This document shows, in pieces, positions 1 to 7,629 of a DNA stretch of 16,273 nt (positions are counted from its first letter, which is position 1; every line of letters begins with the position of its first letter). Source of the stretch: Actinomycetota bacterium (lineage in GTDB: Bacteria; Actinomycetota; Actinomycetes; S36-B12; UBA5976). The notes under the pieces were generated by a model. The model made no database searches, had not been told where the DNA came from, and was given only the letters and a program-made list of their open reading frames with translations. The translations under genes were made by a program, and so were the position numbers. The DNA lies in NCBI GenBank assembly GCA_947476765.1, contig CANJRK010000007.1, positions 1 through 16,273 on the forward strand, read 5' to 3'.

Positions 1-233
1 TTAATTTCGAAGGTGCTTACGACGTAATCGCACGCATCGATGGTGGCGGAATCTCCGGTCAGGCTGGCGCATTACGTCTTGGCGTTGCTCGTTGCTTGAA
101 CGCAATCGACATCGAAGGCAACCGCGCAGACCTAAAGAAGGCTGGCTTCCTAACTCGCGATGCCCGCATCAAGGAGCGCAAGAAGTACGGTCTGAAGAAG
201 GCTCGTAAGGCTCCGCAATACTCCAAGCGTTAA
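1..233 (+). CDS. rpsI: 30S ribosomal protein S9, C-terminal part (5' end outside window)
   Basis: This is the last 76 codons of ribosomal protein S9 (uS9), a small-subunit protein whose basic C-terminal tail reaches toward the P-site tRNA. The reading frame starts at base 3 and stops with TAA at 231–233. Visible family signatures are the GGGISGQAGALRLGVAR segment (the S9 signature region), the LTRDARIKERKKYG segment and the terminal SKR preceded by a lysine/arginine-rich stretch. The N-terminal half lies left of the window, where rplM would be expected from the usual L13–S9 pair. glmM begins only three bases after the stop, so the two are probably on the same transcript. Confidence 0.97.
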   Translation, partial: NFEGAYDVIARIDGGGISGQAGALRLGVARCLNAIDIEGNRADLKKAGFLTRDARIKERKKYGLKKARKAPQYSKR

Positions 234-236
234 TTC

Positions 237-1601
237 ATGTCGGGCCGACTGTTTGGCACCGATGGCGTTCGTGGTTTAGCGAACGGCTTATTAACTGCTG
301 AGCTAGCAACCAATCTCGGGGTTGCTGCCGCACAAGTATTAGGCGAACGTGGCGAATTTTCGTCACATAAATCTGAACGTCCATTTGCAATCGTTGGCCG
401 TGACCCACGGGCAAGTGGTGAATTTCTCCAGGCTGCAATTAGTGCAGGACTCGCTAGTGCTGGCGTCGATGTTATTGATGTTGGCGTTCTTCCAACCCCA
501 GCTGTCGCTTTTTTGACGGAAACCACTGGGGCTGATCTTGGGGTCATGCTTTCGGCCTCGCACAATTCCATGCCAGATAACGGAATTAAATTCTTTGCTC
601 GAGGCGGAGTAAAACTAGATGACTCAATTGAAGATGCAATTGAGGCGCATTTAGAAATTGTCAGCGAATTACCTACCGGAGCAGATGTTGGCAGAATTCG
701 CTCGGACCACGACTTAATTGAAAAGTATCTGCATCACCTAAATTCCAGCATTACTAATTCCCTAGATGGCTTAACCGTAGTTATTGATGGCGCAAATGGC
801 TCAGCATCCCTAGCTGGCCCAGAAGCACTGCGACGAGCCGGCGCTCATGTGATCACGATTCATTGTGAACCTGATGGCTTAAACATCAATAAGGATTGTG
901 GCTCTACACATATGTCGGATCTTTTTGCGGCAGTAGTAAAGCATGGCGCCGATGTTGGTGTCGCCTTCGATGGCGACGCAGATCGCTGCTTAGCGGTCGA
1001 TGCGGCTGGCGAATTCGTTGATGGCGATCAAATTTTAGCCATCCTAACCTCGGGCCGGAAAGCCCGCGGGGAATTAGTTGGAAACACTGTCGTAGCAACA
1101 GTGATGTCTAATCTTGGTTTCAACATTGCTATGCGTGAACTTGATATTGAAGTAATTTCGGCCGCGGTTGGTGACCGGTATGTCCTTGAAGAAATGCGCA
1201 ATGGCGGCTTCACTATTGGTGGTGAGCAAAGTGGTCACGTAGTTTTGAGTGAATTTGCGACAACTGGCGATGGGATTTTAACTGCATTGCATTTACTTTC
1301 AGAGATGCAGCAAACCAACAAGTCAATGGCAGAGCTTGCGGCACTGGTAAACCGATTGCCACAAGTTTTGATAAATGTGCCAAATGTTGACAAGAGTGCA
1401 GTATCAAAGAGTGTCGTCGTTGAGGTTGTTACAAAACTTGAGCAGGATCTTGGAACAACCGGGAGAATTTTGTTGCGACCTAGCGGAACTGAGCCGTTAA
1501 TTCGAGTAATGGTGGAGGCTGCTACCGCAGCACAAGCCCAATCAGTTGCCCAAGAACTTGCAGATGTAGTGGCTACCCACTGCGCACTGCCTAATCAGTA
1601 G
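237..1601 (+). CDS. glmM: Phosphoglucosamine mutase GlmM
   Basis: GlmM converts glucosamine-6-phosphate to glucosamine-1-phosphate in the cytoplasm, on the way to UDP-GlcNAc and peptidoglycan. The 454-residue product has the full alpha-D-phosphohexomutase layout: the N-terminal LFGTDGVRG, the phosphoserine loop LSASHNS (catalytic Ser108), the metal-binding DGDADR at 245–250, the sugar-binding GEQSGH at 329–334 and the phosphate-binding RPSGTEP at 414–420. The residue after SASHN is Ser rather than the common Pro or Ala, next to the active site but not catalytic. Length is normal for the family (about 445–455). The ATG at 237 gives the expected N-terminus and lies three bases after the rpsI stop. 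No Shine-Dalgarno is evident, so translation may depend on coupling to rpsI. glmS, the preceding enzyme of the pathway, follows nine bases later. Confidence 0.97.
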   Translation: MSGRLFGTDGVRGLANGLLTAELATNLGVAAAQVLGERGEFSSHKSERPFAIVGRDPRASGEFLQAAISAGLASAGVDVIDVGVLPTPAVAFLTETTGADLGVMLSASHNSMPDNGIKFFARGGVKLDDSIEDAIEAHLEIVSELPTGADVGRIRSDHDLIEKYLHHLNSSITNSLDGLTVVIDGANGSASLAGPEALRRAGAHVITIHCEPDGLNINKDCGSTHMSDLFAAVVKHGADVGVAFDGDADRCLAVDAAGEFVDGDQILAILTSGRKARGELVGNTVVATVMSNLGFNIAMRELDIEVISAAVGDRYVLEEMRNGGFTIGGEQSGHVVLSEFATTGDGILTALHLLSEMQQTNKSMAELAALVNRLPQVLINVPNVDKSAVSKSVVVEVVTKLEQDLGTTGRILLRPSGTEPLIRVMVEAATAAQAQSVAQELADVVATHCALPNQ

Positions 1602-1610
1602 ACTCAAGTT

Positions 1611-3452
1611 ATGTGCGGAATCGTTGGATATGTCGGCCCGCAACAAGCCCAAAATGTAGTCATTGAAGGTTTGCGCCGTTTGGAATACCGAGGTTATGAC
1701 TCTGCCGGCATCGCAATAGTTTCGGACCAGGCAATCCAAACTCGCAAGAAGGCTGGAAAGTTAGCCAACCTTGAATCTGAGTTGGTTGATAGCCCAATCG
1801 CACCTTCACATACTGGAATCGGCCACACGCGTTGGGCCACACACGGGGCTCCTAATGACGTAAATGCGCACCCACATGTGAGTGAAGACGGCAAGATTGC
1901 AGTGATTCACAATGGCATCATTGAAAACTTTGCAATTCTGCGTGACAAGTTGCTTTCTGAGGGAGTAACACTACGTAGCCAAACAGACACAGAAGTAGTC
2001 GCACACTTGCTTTCAAAGCAAATGAAGTCAACGCCTGGACTCGCAGGTGCACTTCGGGAAGTGTGCCAGGTTCTAACCGGTGCCTTCACTTTGGTTGTGG
2101 TTCACGCGGATACTCCAGATGTTGTTGTTGCAGCTCGACGAAATTCACCACTTGTCGTGGGACGTGGTGAGGGCGAGAACTTCCTAGCTTCAGATGTGGC
2201 TGCATTTATTGCGCATACTCGAAATGCGATTGAACTAGGCCAAGATCAAATTGTTGAAATTACCCCCGATTCAATCCAGGTCACAGATTTCTTCGGCAAA
2301 CCAGCAGCATTTACGGAATATGAAGTTACTTGGGATTCTGCTGCTGCGGAAAAAGGTGGCTTTGACTTATTCATGCTCAAGGAAATAGCTGAACAGCCAA
2401 AAGCCGTAGCTGATACTTTGCTTGGGCGTATCGATAAGTCTGGCAGAGTTACTCTCGCAGAGCTTGGTCTTGATGATGCTTTCTTAAAGACAATCGACAA
2501 GATCATCATTACTGCCTGTGGCACTGCCTACCATTCGGGGCTAATAGCAAAATACGCAATTGAACACTGGACACGAATTCCTTGCGAAGTAGAGCTTGCT
2601 AGCGAATTTCGTTACCGAGATCCGATTCTGACGCCCACCACGTTAGTTGTTGCAATCAGTCAGTCTGGCGAAACCATGGATACTTTGATGGCAATGCGTT
2701 ATGCCCGCGAACAAGGGGCCAAAGTACTGGCTATTTGTAATAGCAATGGTTCAACAATTCCGCGCGAGAGCGATGCTGTTATTTACACGCATGCTGGTCC
2801 CGAAATTGCTGTTGCATCTACCAAAGCTTTCTTGACACAAATTGTTGCTTGCTATTTATTCGCAATGTATTTAGCGCAAACTAGAGGAACTGGCTACGGT
2901 GACGATGCCGCAACGATTGCATTGGAACTTAGTGACATGCCTAATTTGATCGACTTGGTTCTTGACACTAGTGAAGGCGTAAAGGCAATTGCCAAGGAAC
3001 TTATTGATAAGCAATCAGTTTTGTTCCTAGGTAGAAGTGTGGGATTCCCGGTTGCGCTCGAAGGTGCACTGAAACTTAAAGAGCTTGCATACATGCACGC
3101 GGAAGGTTTTGCTGCTGGTGAATTAAAGCATGGTCCAATTGCCCTAATTGAAGAAGGCATCCCAGTCTTCGTAGTAGTACCACCACAAGATGATGAATTA
3201 CATGACAAAATCGTTTCCAATATTCAGGAAGTTAGAGCGCGCGGTGCTCTGACTATCGTGCTGGCTGAAGAAGGCGACGAATCCATTAATGAATTCTCTG
3301 ACCACATCATTCGACTTCCAAAGTGCCCAGCGCTTATGCAGCCGTTAGTTGCAACAGTTCCACTCCAGATTTTCTCGTGCGAGATGGCAACCGTTAAAGG
3401 TTATGACGTAGATCAGCCAAGAAACTTGGCCAAGAGTGTCACAGTTGAATAA
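1611..3452 (+). CDS. glmS: Glutamine–fructose-6-phosphate aminotransferase (isomerizing) GlmS
   Basis: GlmS makes glucosamine-6-phosphate from fructose-6-phosphate and glutamine, the committed step of amino-sugar synthesis. The 613-residue product (E. coli 609) starts MCGIVGYVG, where Cys2 is the N-terminal nucleophile of the glutaminase domain. Further glutaminase residues are in TRWATHG (73–79), HNGIIEN (100–106) and SQTDTEV (123–129). Two SIS isomerase domains follow: TACGTAYHSG (301–310) with SQSGETMDT (350–358), then EGALKLKELAYMHAEGF (484–500). The C-terminal DVDQPRNLAKSVTVE is typical. The gap from glmM is only nine bases, so there is no room for a glmS ribozyme/riboswitch, and no clear Shine-Dalgarno is visible. 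The pair glmM–glmS supplies the glucosamine branch; GlmU must be elsewhere. Confidence 0.98.
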   Translation: MCGIVGYVGPQQAQNVVIEGLRRLEYRGYDSAGIAIVSDQAIQTRKKAGKLANLESELVDSPIAPSHTGIGHTRWATHGAPNDVNAHPHVSEDGKIAVIHNGIIENFAILRDKLLSEGVTLRSQTDTEVVAHLLSKQMKSTPGLAGALREVCQVLTGAFTLVVVHADTPDVVVAARRNSPLVVGRGEGENFLASDVAAFIAHTRNAIELGQDQIVEITPDSIQVTDFFGKPAAFTEYEVTWDSAAAEKGGFDLFMLKEIAEQPKAVADTLLGRIDKSGRVTLAELGLDDAFLKTIDKIIITACGTAYHSGLIAKYAIEHWTRIPCEVELASEFRYRDPILTPTTLVVAISQSGETMDTLMAMRYAREQGAKVLAICNSNGSTIPRESDAVIYTHAGPEIAVASTKAFLTQIVACYLFAMYLAQTRGTGYGDDAATIALELSDMPNLIDLVLDTSEGVKAIAKELIDKQSVLFLGRSVGFPVALEGALKLKELAYMHAEGFAAGELKHGPIALIEEGIPVFVVVPPQDDELHDKIVSNIQEVRARGALTIVLAEEGDESINEFSDHIIRLPKCPALMQPLVATVPLQIFSCEMATVKGYDVDQPRNLAKSVTVE

Positions 3453-3474
3453 TGCCAAAGGCAGTTATTTAACT
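3443..3474 (+). other. Long hairpin overlapping the glmS stop codon
   Basis: Bases 3443–3456 pair with 3460–3474 around an AAA triloop. There are 14 pairs, one of them a G·T wobble, with one bulged G at 3464. The glmS TAA (3450–3452) lies inside the left arm. No T-run follows, so this is not a classical intrinsic terminator. It may be a weak terminator, an mRNA 3'-end stabiliser or a pause site before acpS. The stem is AT-rich apart from the GCC/GGC at its tip. Confidence 0.45.
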
Positions 3475-3528
3475 AGTATGTGCTAAATCATAATTGCCAA
3501 TTTCTGTCATTCAGGGCAAAGTTAAGAC

Positions 3529-3897
3529 ATGGCCATAGTGGGAATCGGAGTCGATGTAGTCGACTTGGCTCGGTTCTCCGGAGTCGTAGAGCGCACTCCA
3601 GAAATCGTCGATCGACTTTTCACAAAAACTGAGCAATCTAGTGCCGATGGTAATCAATTGCCATTGGTTTCACTAGCTGGACGATTCGCAGTCAAAGAAG
3701 CCGTAGCCAAGGCATTGGGTGCTCCAGTTGGAATGAATTGGCACGATTGTGAAGTAAGCAATAGTGGAGCGCCAACTATTTCAATAACGGGCACAGTTGC
3801 CCAGGTCGCTCAGTCCCAAGGCGTGACCAAGTGGCATGTTTCGATTAGCCATGATGGTCCAGTTGCGATTGCCTATGTCATTGCAGAGAAGGTTTAG
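3529..3897 (+). CDS. acpS: Holo-[acyl-carrier-protein] synthase AcpS
   Basis: AcpS moves the 4'-phosphopantetheine arm of coenzyme A to a serine of acyl carrier protein, activating it for fatty-acid synthesis. The 122-residue product has the short AcpS-type phosphopantetheinyl transferase fold. The N-terminal GIGVDVVDLARF contains the Mg-binding Asp9. GRFAVKEAVAKALG (51–64) holds the Glu57 and Lys61 of the family's conserved FxxKEAxxKA motif. SISHD (105–109) lies near the C-terminus. The ATG at 3529 gives the standard N-terminus. An AGGG at 3512–3515 is a rather distant possible ribosome site. The 76-bp spacer before it is the only sizeable gap between rpsI and the homocysteine methyltransferase gene, so a promoter could lie there (a CATAAT at 3489–3494 is the best -10-like hexamer, with no good -35). 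alr starts five bases after the stop. Confidence 0.96.
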   Translation: MAIVGIGVDVVDLARFSGVVERTPEIVDRLFTKTEQSSADGNQLPLVSLAGRFAVKEAVAKALGAPVGMNWHDCEVSNSGAPTISITGTVAQVAQSQGVTKWHVSISHDGPVAIAYVIAEKV

Positions 3898-3902
3898 GAA
3901 TC

Positions 3903-5036
3903 ATGTCCGCTCACGTTACAGCCAAAATTGATTTAGGGGCCCTTGCCCACAACGTCCGAGTTTTGAAAGAGCGTACCGGCGGCCGCAAATTAATGATTGT
4001 TGTTAAGGCTGATGCGTATGGCCATGGATTAGTTAAGTGTGGCCAAGCTGCTGTTAATGCTGGCGCAGACTATCTGGGTGTTGCGCTACTCGAAGAAGCT
4101 GTTGCGCTACGTGAAGGAAATGTTCCTGGCCCGATTTTGGCCTGGCTTAACACTCCTAATGATCGATTTGCTGAATGTATTGCACGAGATATTGATCTTG
4201 GCGTCAATTCGCTGGAGTCGCTAAAAGCCATAAGTAATGCTGCTTACTCTGTGGATCGAATTGCTCGAGTACACATCAAAGTCGATACTGGATTGAATCG
4301 CAATGGCGTGACTTTAAACGACTTACCAGCACTGATAGCAGCCCTAAGCAAAGCGCAAAATGACGGAACTATAAAAGTAGTCGGCGTAATGTCTCACTTT
4401 GCATATGCCGACGAACCAAGTAATCCGACTATCTCAAATCAAATCGCAGAGTTTAAACAAGCTGTGGATCAGCTCGAAGGTGCTGGAATAGAGATTGAGT
4501 TTAAGCACCTTGCAAATTCGGCTGCGACTCTGGGATTGCCAGAGACTTACTTCAATATGGTTAGGCCTGGAGTTGCTGCCTATGGCGTATCTCCGGGTGA
4601 AGAAGTTGGCCAAGCAATAGATTTTGATTTAAAGCCTGTGATGACACTTACTGCTCCAATCGCACTTCTGAAAAAAGTTCCTGCAGGATCTGGAGTCTCA
4701 TACGCACATCAATATCACACCTCTGCTGATACGACTTTGGCGTTGATTCCAGCTGGGTATGCCGATGGGATTCCGCGTAGTGCAACAAATAAGGGCCCAG
4801 TTTTAGTTGGTGGCGAAGTTCGCAGAATCGCTGGACGGGTTTGTATGGATCAATTTGTACTTGACGTAGGTAACTTAGAAGTCTCCTTAGGCGACGAAGT
4901 TGTCTTGTTTGGTGACCCTAGCCGCGGTGAGCCAAGTGTGGAAGATTGGGCAACGGCCGCGGACACAATTTCTTACGAGATCATCACGCGAATTGGCCCT
5001 AGGGTACATCGCGAATACCTTAACAATTCTTGGTAG
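3903..5036 (+). CDS. alr: Alanine racemase
   Basis: This PLP enzyme interconverts L- and D-alanine and supplies D-Ala for peptidoglycan stem peptides. The 377-residue product is a fold-type III racemase. The PLP lysine is Lys35 in VVKADAYGHG. KVDTGLNRNG (126–135) carries the conserved Arg133. RPGVAAYG (221–228) lies before the C-terminal beta domain. The second catalytic base, Tyr267, is in GVSYAHQY, and AGYADGIPR (284–292) and RVCMDQ (312–317) complete the signature. Length matches the family. The ATG follows the acpS stop by five bases, with GAGAAGG at 3886–3892 and AGGA at 3896–3899 as candidate ribosome sites. Many actinobacteria carry an NAD(P)HX epimerase/dehydratase gene between acpS and alr; it is absent here. 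Confidence 0.97.
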   Translation: MSAHVTAKIDLGALAHNVRVLKERTGGRKLMIVVKADAYGHGLVKCGQAAVNAGADYLGVALLEEAVALREGNVPGPILAWLNTPNDRFAECIARDIDLGVNSLESLKAISNAAYSVDRIARVHIKVDTGLNRNGVTLNDLPALIAALSKAQNDGTIKVVGVMSHFAYADEPSNPTISNQIAEFKQAVDQLEGAGIEIEFKHLANSAATLGLPETYFNMVRPGVAAYGVSPGEEVGQAIDFDLKPVMTLTAPIALLKKVPAGSGVSYAHQYHTSADTTLALIPAGYADGIPRSATNKGPVLVGGEVRRIAGRVCMDQFVLDVGNLEVSLGDEVVLFGDPSRGEPSVEDWATAADTISYEIITRIGPRVHREYLNNSW

Positions 5037-5041
5037 TAGCA

Positions 5042-5527
5042 GTGCCAATAGAAGTTACAACTGCGGTTGCGATGCAAGCACTTGGTGCGAGCATTGCAAA
5101 GTTGTTGGTAGCCGGCGACGTGGTGATACTTGATGGTCCGCTAGGTGCAGGTAAGACAACATTTGCCCAAGGTTTAGCCCAAGAACTAGGCGTACAAGGG
5201 GCCGTCACTAGTCCGACTTTTGTAATGGCTCGAATCCACAAATCAATAGGTGCTGGCGTCTCCTTAGTACATGTAGATGCATATCGCTTAGCTGAAACCA
5301 GTGAACTTAGCGACTTGGACTTAGATGCAACTACCAATGCAGTTTTTCTAATTGAATGGGGTTTGCAGTATGCAAAGAACTTCGCAGAAAGCTGGCTAGA
5401 GGTTCACATTGCACGTTCTGCGGTAGCGGCCGAGGATACCGATGCAGCGAGTGGATTGCGCACCGTTGAAATCATTGCAGTTGGCGATCGTTGGGAAAAC
5501 TTAGATTTATCAGGAATAGCACTGTGA
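5042..5527 (+). CDS. tsaE: tRNA t6A synthesis ATPase TsaE
   Basis: TsaE is the P-loop ATPase that works with TsaB and TsaD to install N6-threonylcarbamoyl-adenosine at position 37 of ANN-decoding tRNAs. Counting from the GTG at 5042 (161 residues), Walker A is GPLGAGKTT (32–40). The switch-like TSPTF is at 56–60, HVDAYRL at 77–83 and EWG at 105–107, all diagnostic of the family. The start is uncertain. The GTG at 5042 leaves a five-base gap after alr, while an in-frame TTG at 5030 would add four residues and overlap alr by seven bases. Neither has a clear Shine-Dalgarno. The stop TGA shares four bases with the tsaB GTG start, so the two are translationally coupled. Confidence 0.93.
   Translation: MPIEVTTAVAMQALGASIAKLLVAGDVVILDGPLGAGKTTFAQGLAQELGVQGAVTSPTFVMARIHKSIGAGVSLVHVDAYRLAETSELSDLDLDATTNAVFLIEWGLQYAKNFAESWLEVHIARSAVAAEDTDAASGLRTVEIIAVGDRWENLDLSGIAL
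5512..5516 (+). promoter_or_regulatory. Shine-Dalgarno of tsaB
   Basis: AGGAA lies eight or so bases before the GTG at 5524. It supports that codon as the true tsaB start over a longer reading from 5491, which would run 37 bases into tsaE and add eleven residues not expected in the family. Confidence 0.6.
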
Positions 5528-6138
5528 AAATTTTAGCGATTGATGCTTCGGTTGGAGTGAGTGTTGCAGTACTAAATGAAGGCAAACTCACCTCCAGTGA
5601 ATCAGTAAGCCACGGCATGCAAGGTGAGTTAACTGCAGATTTCATCTCGCAAACCATTAAGTCAGCAGGACTTAAGGTGTCGGATATAAGTGATGTAGTT
5701 GTGGGAGTTGGCCCAGGTCCATTTACCGGATTACGCGTAGGAATTGTTACCGCAGTAGTTTTTGCGCACGCACGCGGCATTCCAGTTCACGGAATTTGCT
5801 CACTTGATGCTGTCGCTTATAAGTATGGAAAGCCGTGTGTAGTTGTAACTGACGCCAGACGCAAAGAATTGTATTGGGCGCAGTATCACCAAGGTCGAAT
5901 TTCCCAGCCGCAGGTTGCAAAACCAGAAGCGTTGGCAGAGATGTTCAATGGCGTTGATTTCGTCGGTCCAGGTGTTGAGCTTTATCCTGATGTGGTGTCA
6001 GGAATCAACCTCGACCTACACGCAAGTGCACTGGCTGAAATTTTTGCGAGTGGCACTGCGCAGTTAGTTGATGTGGCTCCAATGTATTTGCGCAAGCCAG
6101 ATGCAGTCGAGCCGACTACTCGTAAGTCGGTGCTCTAA
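5524..6138 (+). CDS. tsaB: tRNA t6A synthesis protein TsaB
   Basis: TsaB is the ASKHA-fold partner that dimerises with TsaD and is needed for the threonylcarbamoyl transfer to tRNA. The 204-residue product begins with KILAIDAS, the first strand of the actin-like domain. It carries VGVGPGPFTGLRVG (60–73), the hallmark of TsaB, then ICSLDAVAY (91–99), DARRKELYWA (110–119) and the C-terminal APMYLRKPDA (185–194). It lacks the metal-binding HxxxH of TsaD, as TsaB should. The GTG at 5524 overlaps the tsaE stop (GTGA) and has an AGGAA upstream. The stop TAA shares one base with the rimI ATG (TAATG). Confidence 0.94.
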   Translation: MKILAIDASVGVSVAVLNEGKLTSSESVSHGMQGELTADFISQTIKSAGLKVSDISDVVVGVGPGPFTGLRVGIVTAVVFAHARGIPVHGICSLDAVAYKYGKPCVVVTDARRKELYWAQYHQGRISQPQVAKPEALAEMFNGVDFVGPGVELYPDVVSGINLDLHASALAEIFASGTAQLVDVAPMYLRKPDAVEPTTRKSVL

Positions 6139-6590
6139 TGATTACCATTCGTCCAATGACTCGCGCTGACATTGCTACAGTAAAGGCGATTGAAGACGAA
6201 CTCTTTCCGGTTGATGCTTGGAGCAAGGATCTATTTCTCGAAGAATTGGCACAAAGTAATAGTTCACGCGAAGTGGCAGTTGCAGTACAAAATGATGAAA
6301 TCGTTGGGTACGCATCATTTAGATATGTTGGCAAGCAAGGGGATGTAAATACTGTTGCAGTGGCCAAACAATTCCAGGGTCAAGGCATTGGAACTGTGCT
6401 GATGGATTGGTTAGAAACTCAAGCCGTACTTCATCGGGTAACTGAGATTTTTCTCGAAGTCCGAAGTGACAATGAAGCTGCGATCGCAATGTATCAAGCA
6501 CGTGACTATGTCCGCATTGATATTCGCCGTAATTACTATGGCAACAGTATCGATGCAAATATCATGCGCAAGAAGGTAACCAATGTCTGA
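6138..6590 (+). CDS. rimI: Ribosomal protein alanine N-acetyltransferase RimI
   Basis: RimI is a GNAT acetyltransferase that acetylates the N-terminal alanine of ribosomal protein S18, and in some bacteria other proteins. In the 150-residue product, acetyl-CoA binding motif A is VNTVAVAKQFQGQGIGTVLM (70–89) with the Q-x-x-G-x-G loop at Q80–G85. FLEVRSDNEAAIAMYQARDY (105–124) carries Glu107 and Tyr119, which correspond to the catalytic pair described in E. coli RimI. RRNYY at 130–134 is also characteristic. The position between tsaB and tsaD is the usual one and supports RimI over a generic GNAT. The 3' end overlaps tsaD by eight bases. Confidence 0.92.
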   Translation: MITIRPMTRADIATVKAIEDELFPVDAWSKDLFLEELAQSNSSREVAVAVQNDEIVGYASFRYVGKQGDVNTVAVAKQFQGQGIGTVLMDWLETQAVLHRVTEIFLEVRSDNEAAIAMYQARDYVRIDIRRNYYGNSIDANIMRKKVTNV

Positions 6591-7629
6591 GCCATTGATT
6601 TTGGGAATTGAAACTTCTTGTGATGAAACAGGAATTGGAATCGTTCGAGGCACAACACTTCTGGCTGATGAAGTGGCGTCAAGTGTCGCTGAACACGCAA
6701 GATTTGGTGGCGTTGTACCCGAAGTTGCCAGTAGAGCGCACCTGGAAGCCATGGTTCCCACAATTGAGCGAGCTTGCAAGACTGCAAACATAAAACTCTC
6801 CGATGTTGATGCAATCGCAGTAACTTCAGGTCCCGGTCTTGCAGGCGCGTTACTGGTTGGGGTAGCAGCAGCAAAGTCATTAGCTGTTGCACTTGGGAAA
6901 CCAATTTATGGTGTCAATCATTTAGCAGCGCATGTCTGTGTAGATCAACTTGAACATGGACCACTAGCCGAACCAAGTGTGGCAATGCTAGTTTCAGGTG
7001 GCCATTCATCGTTGTTGCTAGTGCCAGACATTACGCAAGATGTAATTCAACTTGGCCAAACCATTGATGATGCTGCCGGCGAAGCGTTCGACAAAATTGC
7101 CAGAGTCCTTGGTTTACCTTTTCCTGGTGGTCCATACATTGACCAGGCAGCTCAACAGGGAAATCCGGAGGCAATTGATTTTCCACGCGGACTAACTACA
7201 CCTAAAGACCTACTAAAGCATCGTTTTGACGTTTCGTTTTCTGGCTTAAAGACTGCTGTTGCCAGATGGGTGGAAAGCGAGCAACGAGCAGGTAATGCAG
7301 TGATGGTAAATGATGTTGCGGCCTCATTCCAAGAAGCAGTCGTTGACGTACTAATGCGGAAAGCAATTGACGCCTGTTTGGAAAATGAAGTTGGCACACT
7401 CGTCATTGGCGGCGGCGTTGCGGCAAACACCAGATTGCGCGCAGTTGCTGCGCAGCGATGTGCTGAGCATAAAATTTCACTACGGATTCCTCGCCCGGGA
7501 CTTTGTACCGATAACGGTGCCATGGTGGCTGCACTTGGTGCTGAATTAGTTAAACGTGGGCGAGATGCATCACAATTGAGTTTCGGAACTGATTCGACAA
7601 TGAACGTAACAACAGTGGTGGCGAAGTGA
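6583..7629 (+). CDS. tsaD: tRNA N6-adenosine threonylcarbamoyltransferase TsaD
   Basis: TsaD transfers the threonylcarbamoyl group from threonylcarbamoyl-AMP to A37 of tRNA. The 348-residue product has the Kae1/Qri7 signature. ILGIETSCDETG is at the N-terminus, and the metal-binding NHLAAH has His113 and His117. SGGHSSLLL (138–146), GEAFDKIARVLGLPFPGGP (166–184), FSFSGLK-like SFSGLK (218–223), GGGVAAN (276–282) and CTDNGAMVA (308–316) follow in order. AGAAGG at 6571–6576, six bases before the ATG, is the best ribosome site in this operon. The stop TGA shares four bases with the GTG of the next gene. TsaE, TsaB and TsaD are all here; TsaC/Sua5, which makes the substrate, is not in the window. 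Confidence 0.97.
   Translation: MSEPLILGIETSCDETGIGIVRGTTLLADEVASSVAEHARFGGVVPEVASRAHLEAMVPTIERACKTANIKLSDVDAIAVTSGPGLAGALLVGVAAAKSLAVALGKPIYGVNHLAAHVCVDQLEHGPLAEPSVAMLVSGGHSSLLLVPDITQDVIQLGQTIDDAAGEAFDKIARVLGLPFPGGPYIDQAAQQGNPEAIDFPRGLTTPKDLLKHRFDVSFSGLKTAVARWVESEQRAGNAVMVNDVAASFQEAVVDVLMRKAIDACLENEVGTLVIGGGVAANTRLRAVAAQRCAEHKISLRIPRPGLCTDNGAMVAALGAELVKRGRDASQLSFGTDSTMNVTTVVAK

Noticed and set aside
106..110. Serine after SASHN in GlmM as a sign of altered function
   Set aside because: Positions given are residues of GlmM. The catalytic serine and all other motifs are intact, and this following position varies naturally (Pro, Ala) in the family.
1601..1611. glmS ribozyme/riboswitch upstream of glmS
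   Set aside because: Only nine bases separate glmM and glmS, and no ribozyme fold can fit without lying inside glmM; none was recognised there.
3493..3520. Hairpin TTGCC/GGCAA before acpS
   Set aside because: Five base pairs with a loop of about 17 bases is too weak to be distinguished from chance.
5491..5523. Longer tsaB reading starting at 5491
   Set aside because: The extra eleven residues overlap tsaE and do not fit the family; the GTG at 5524 has a Shine-Dalgarno and gives the standard KILAIDAS start.
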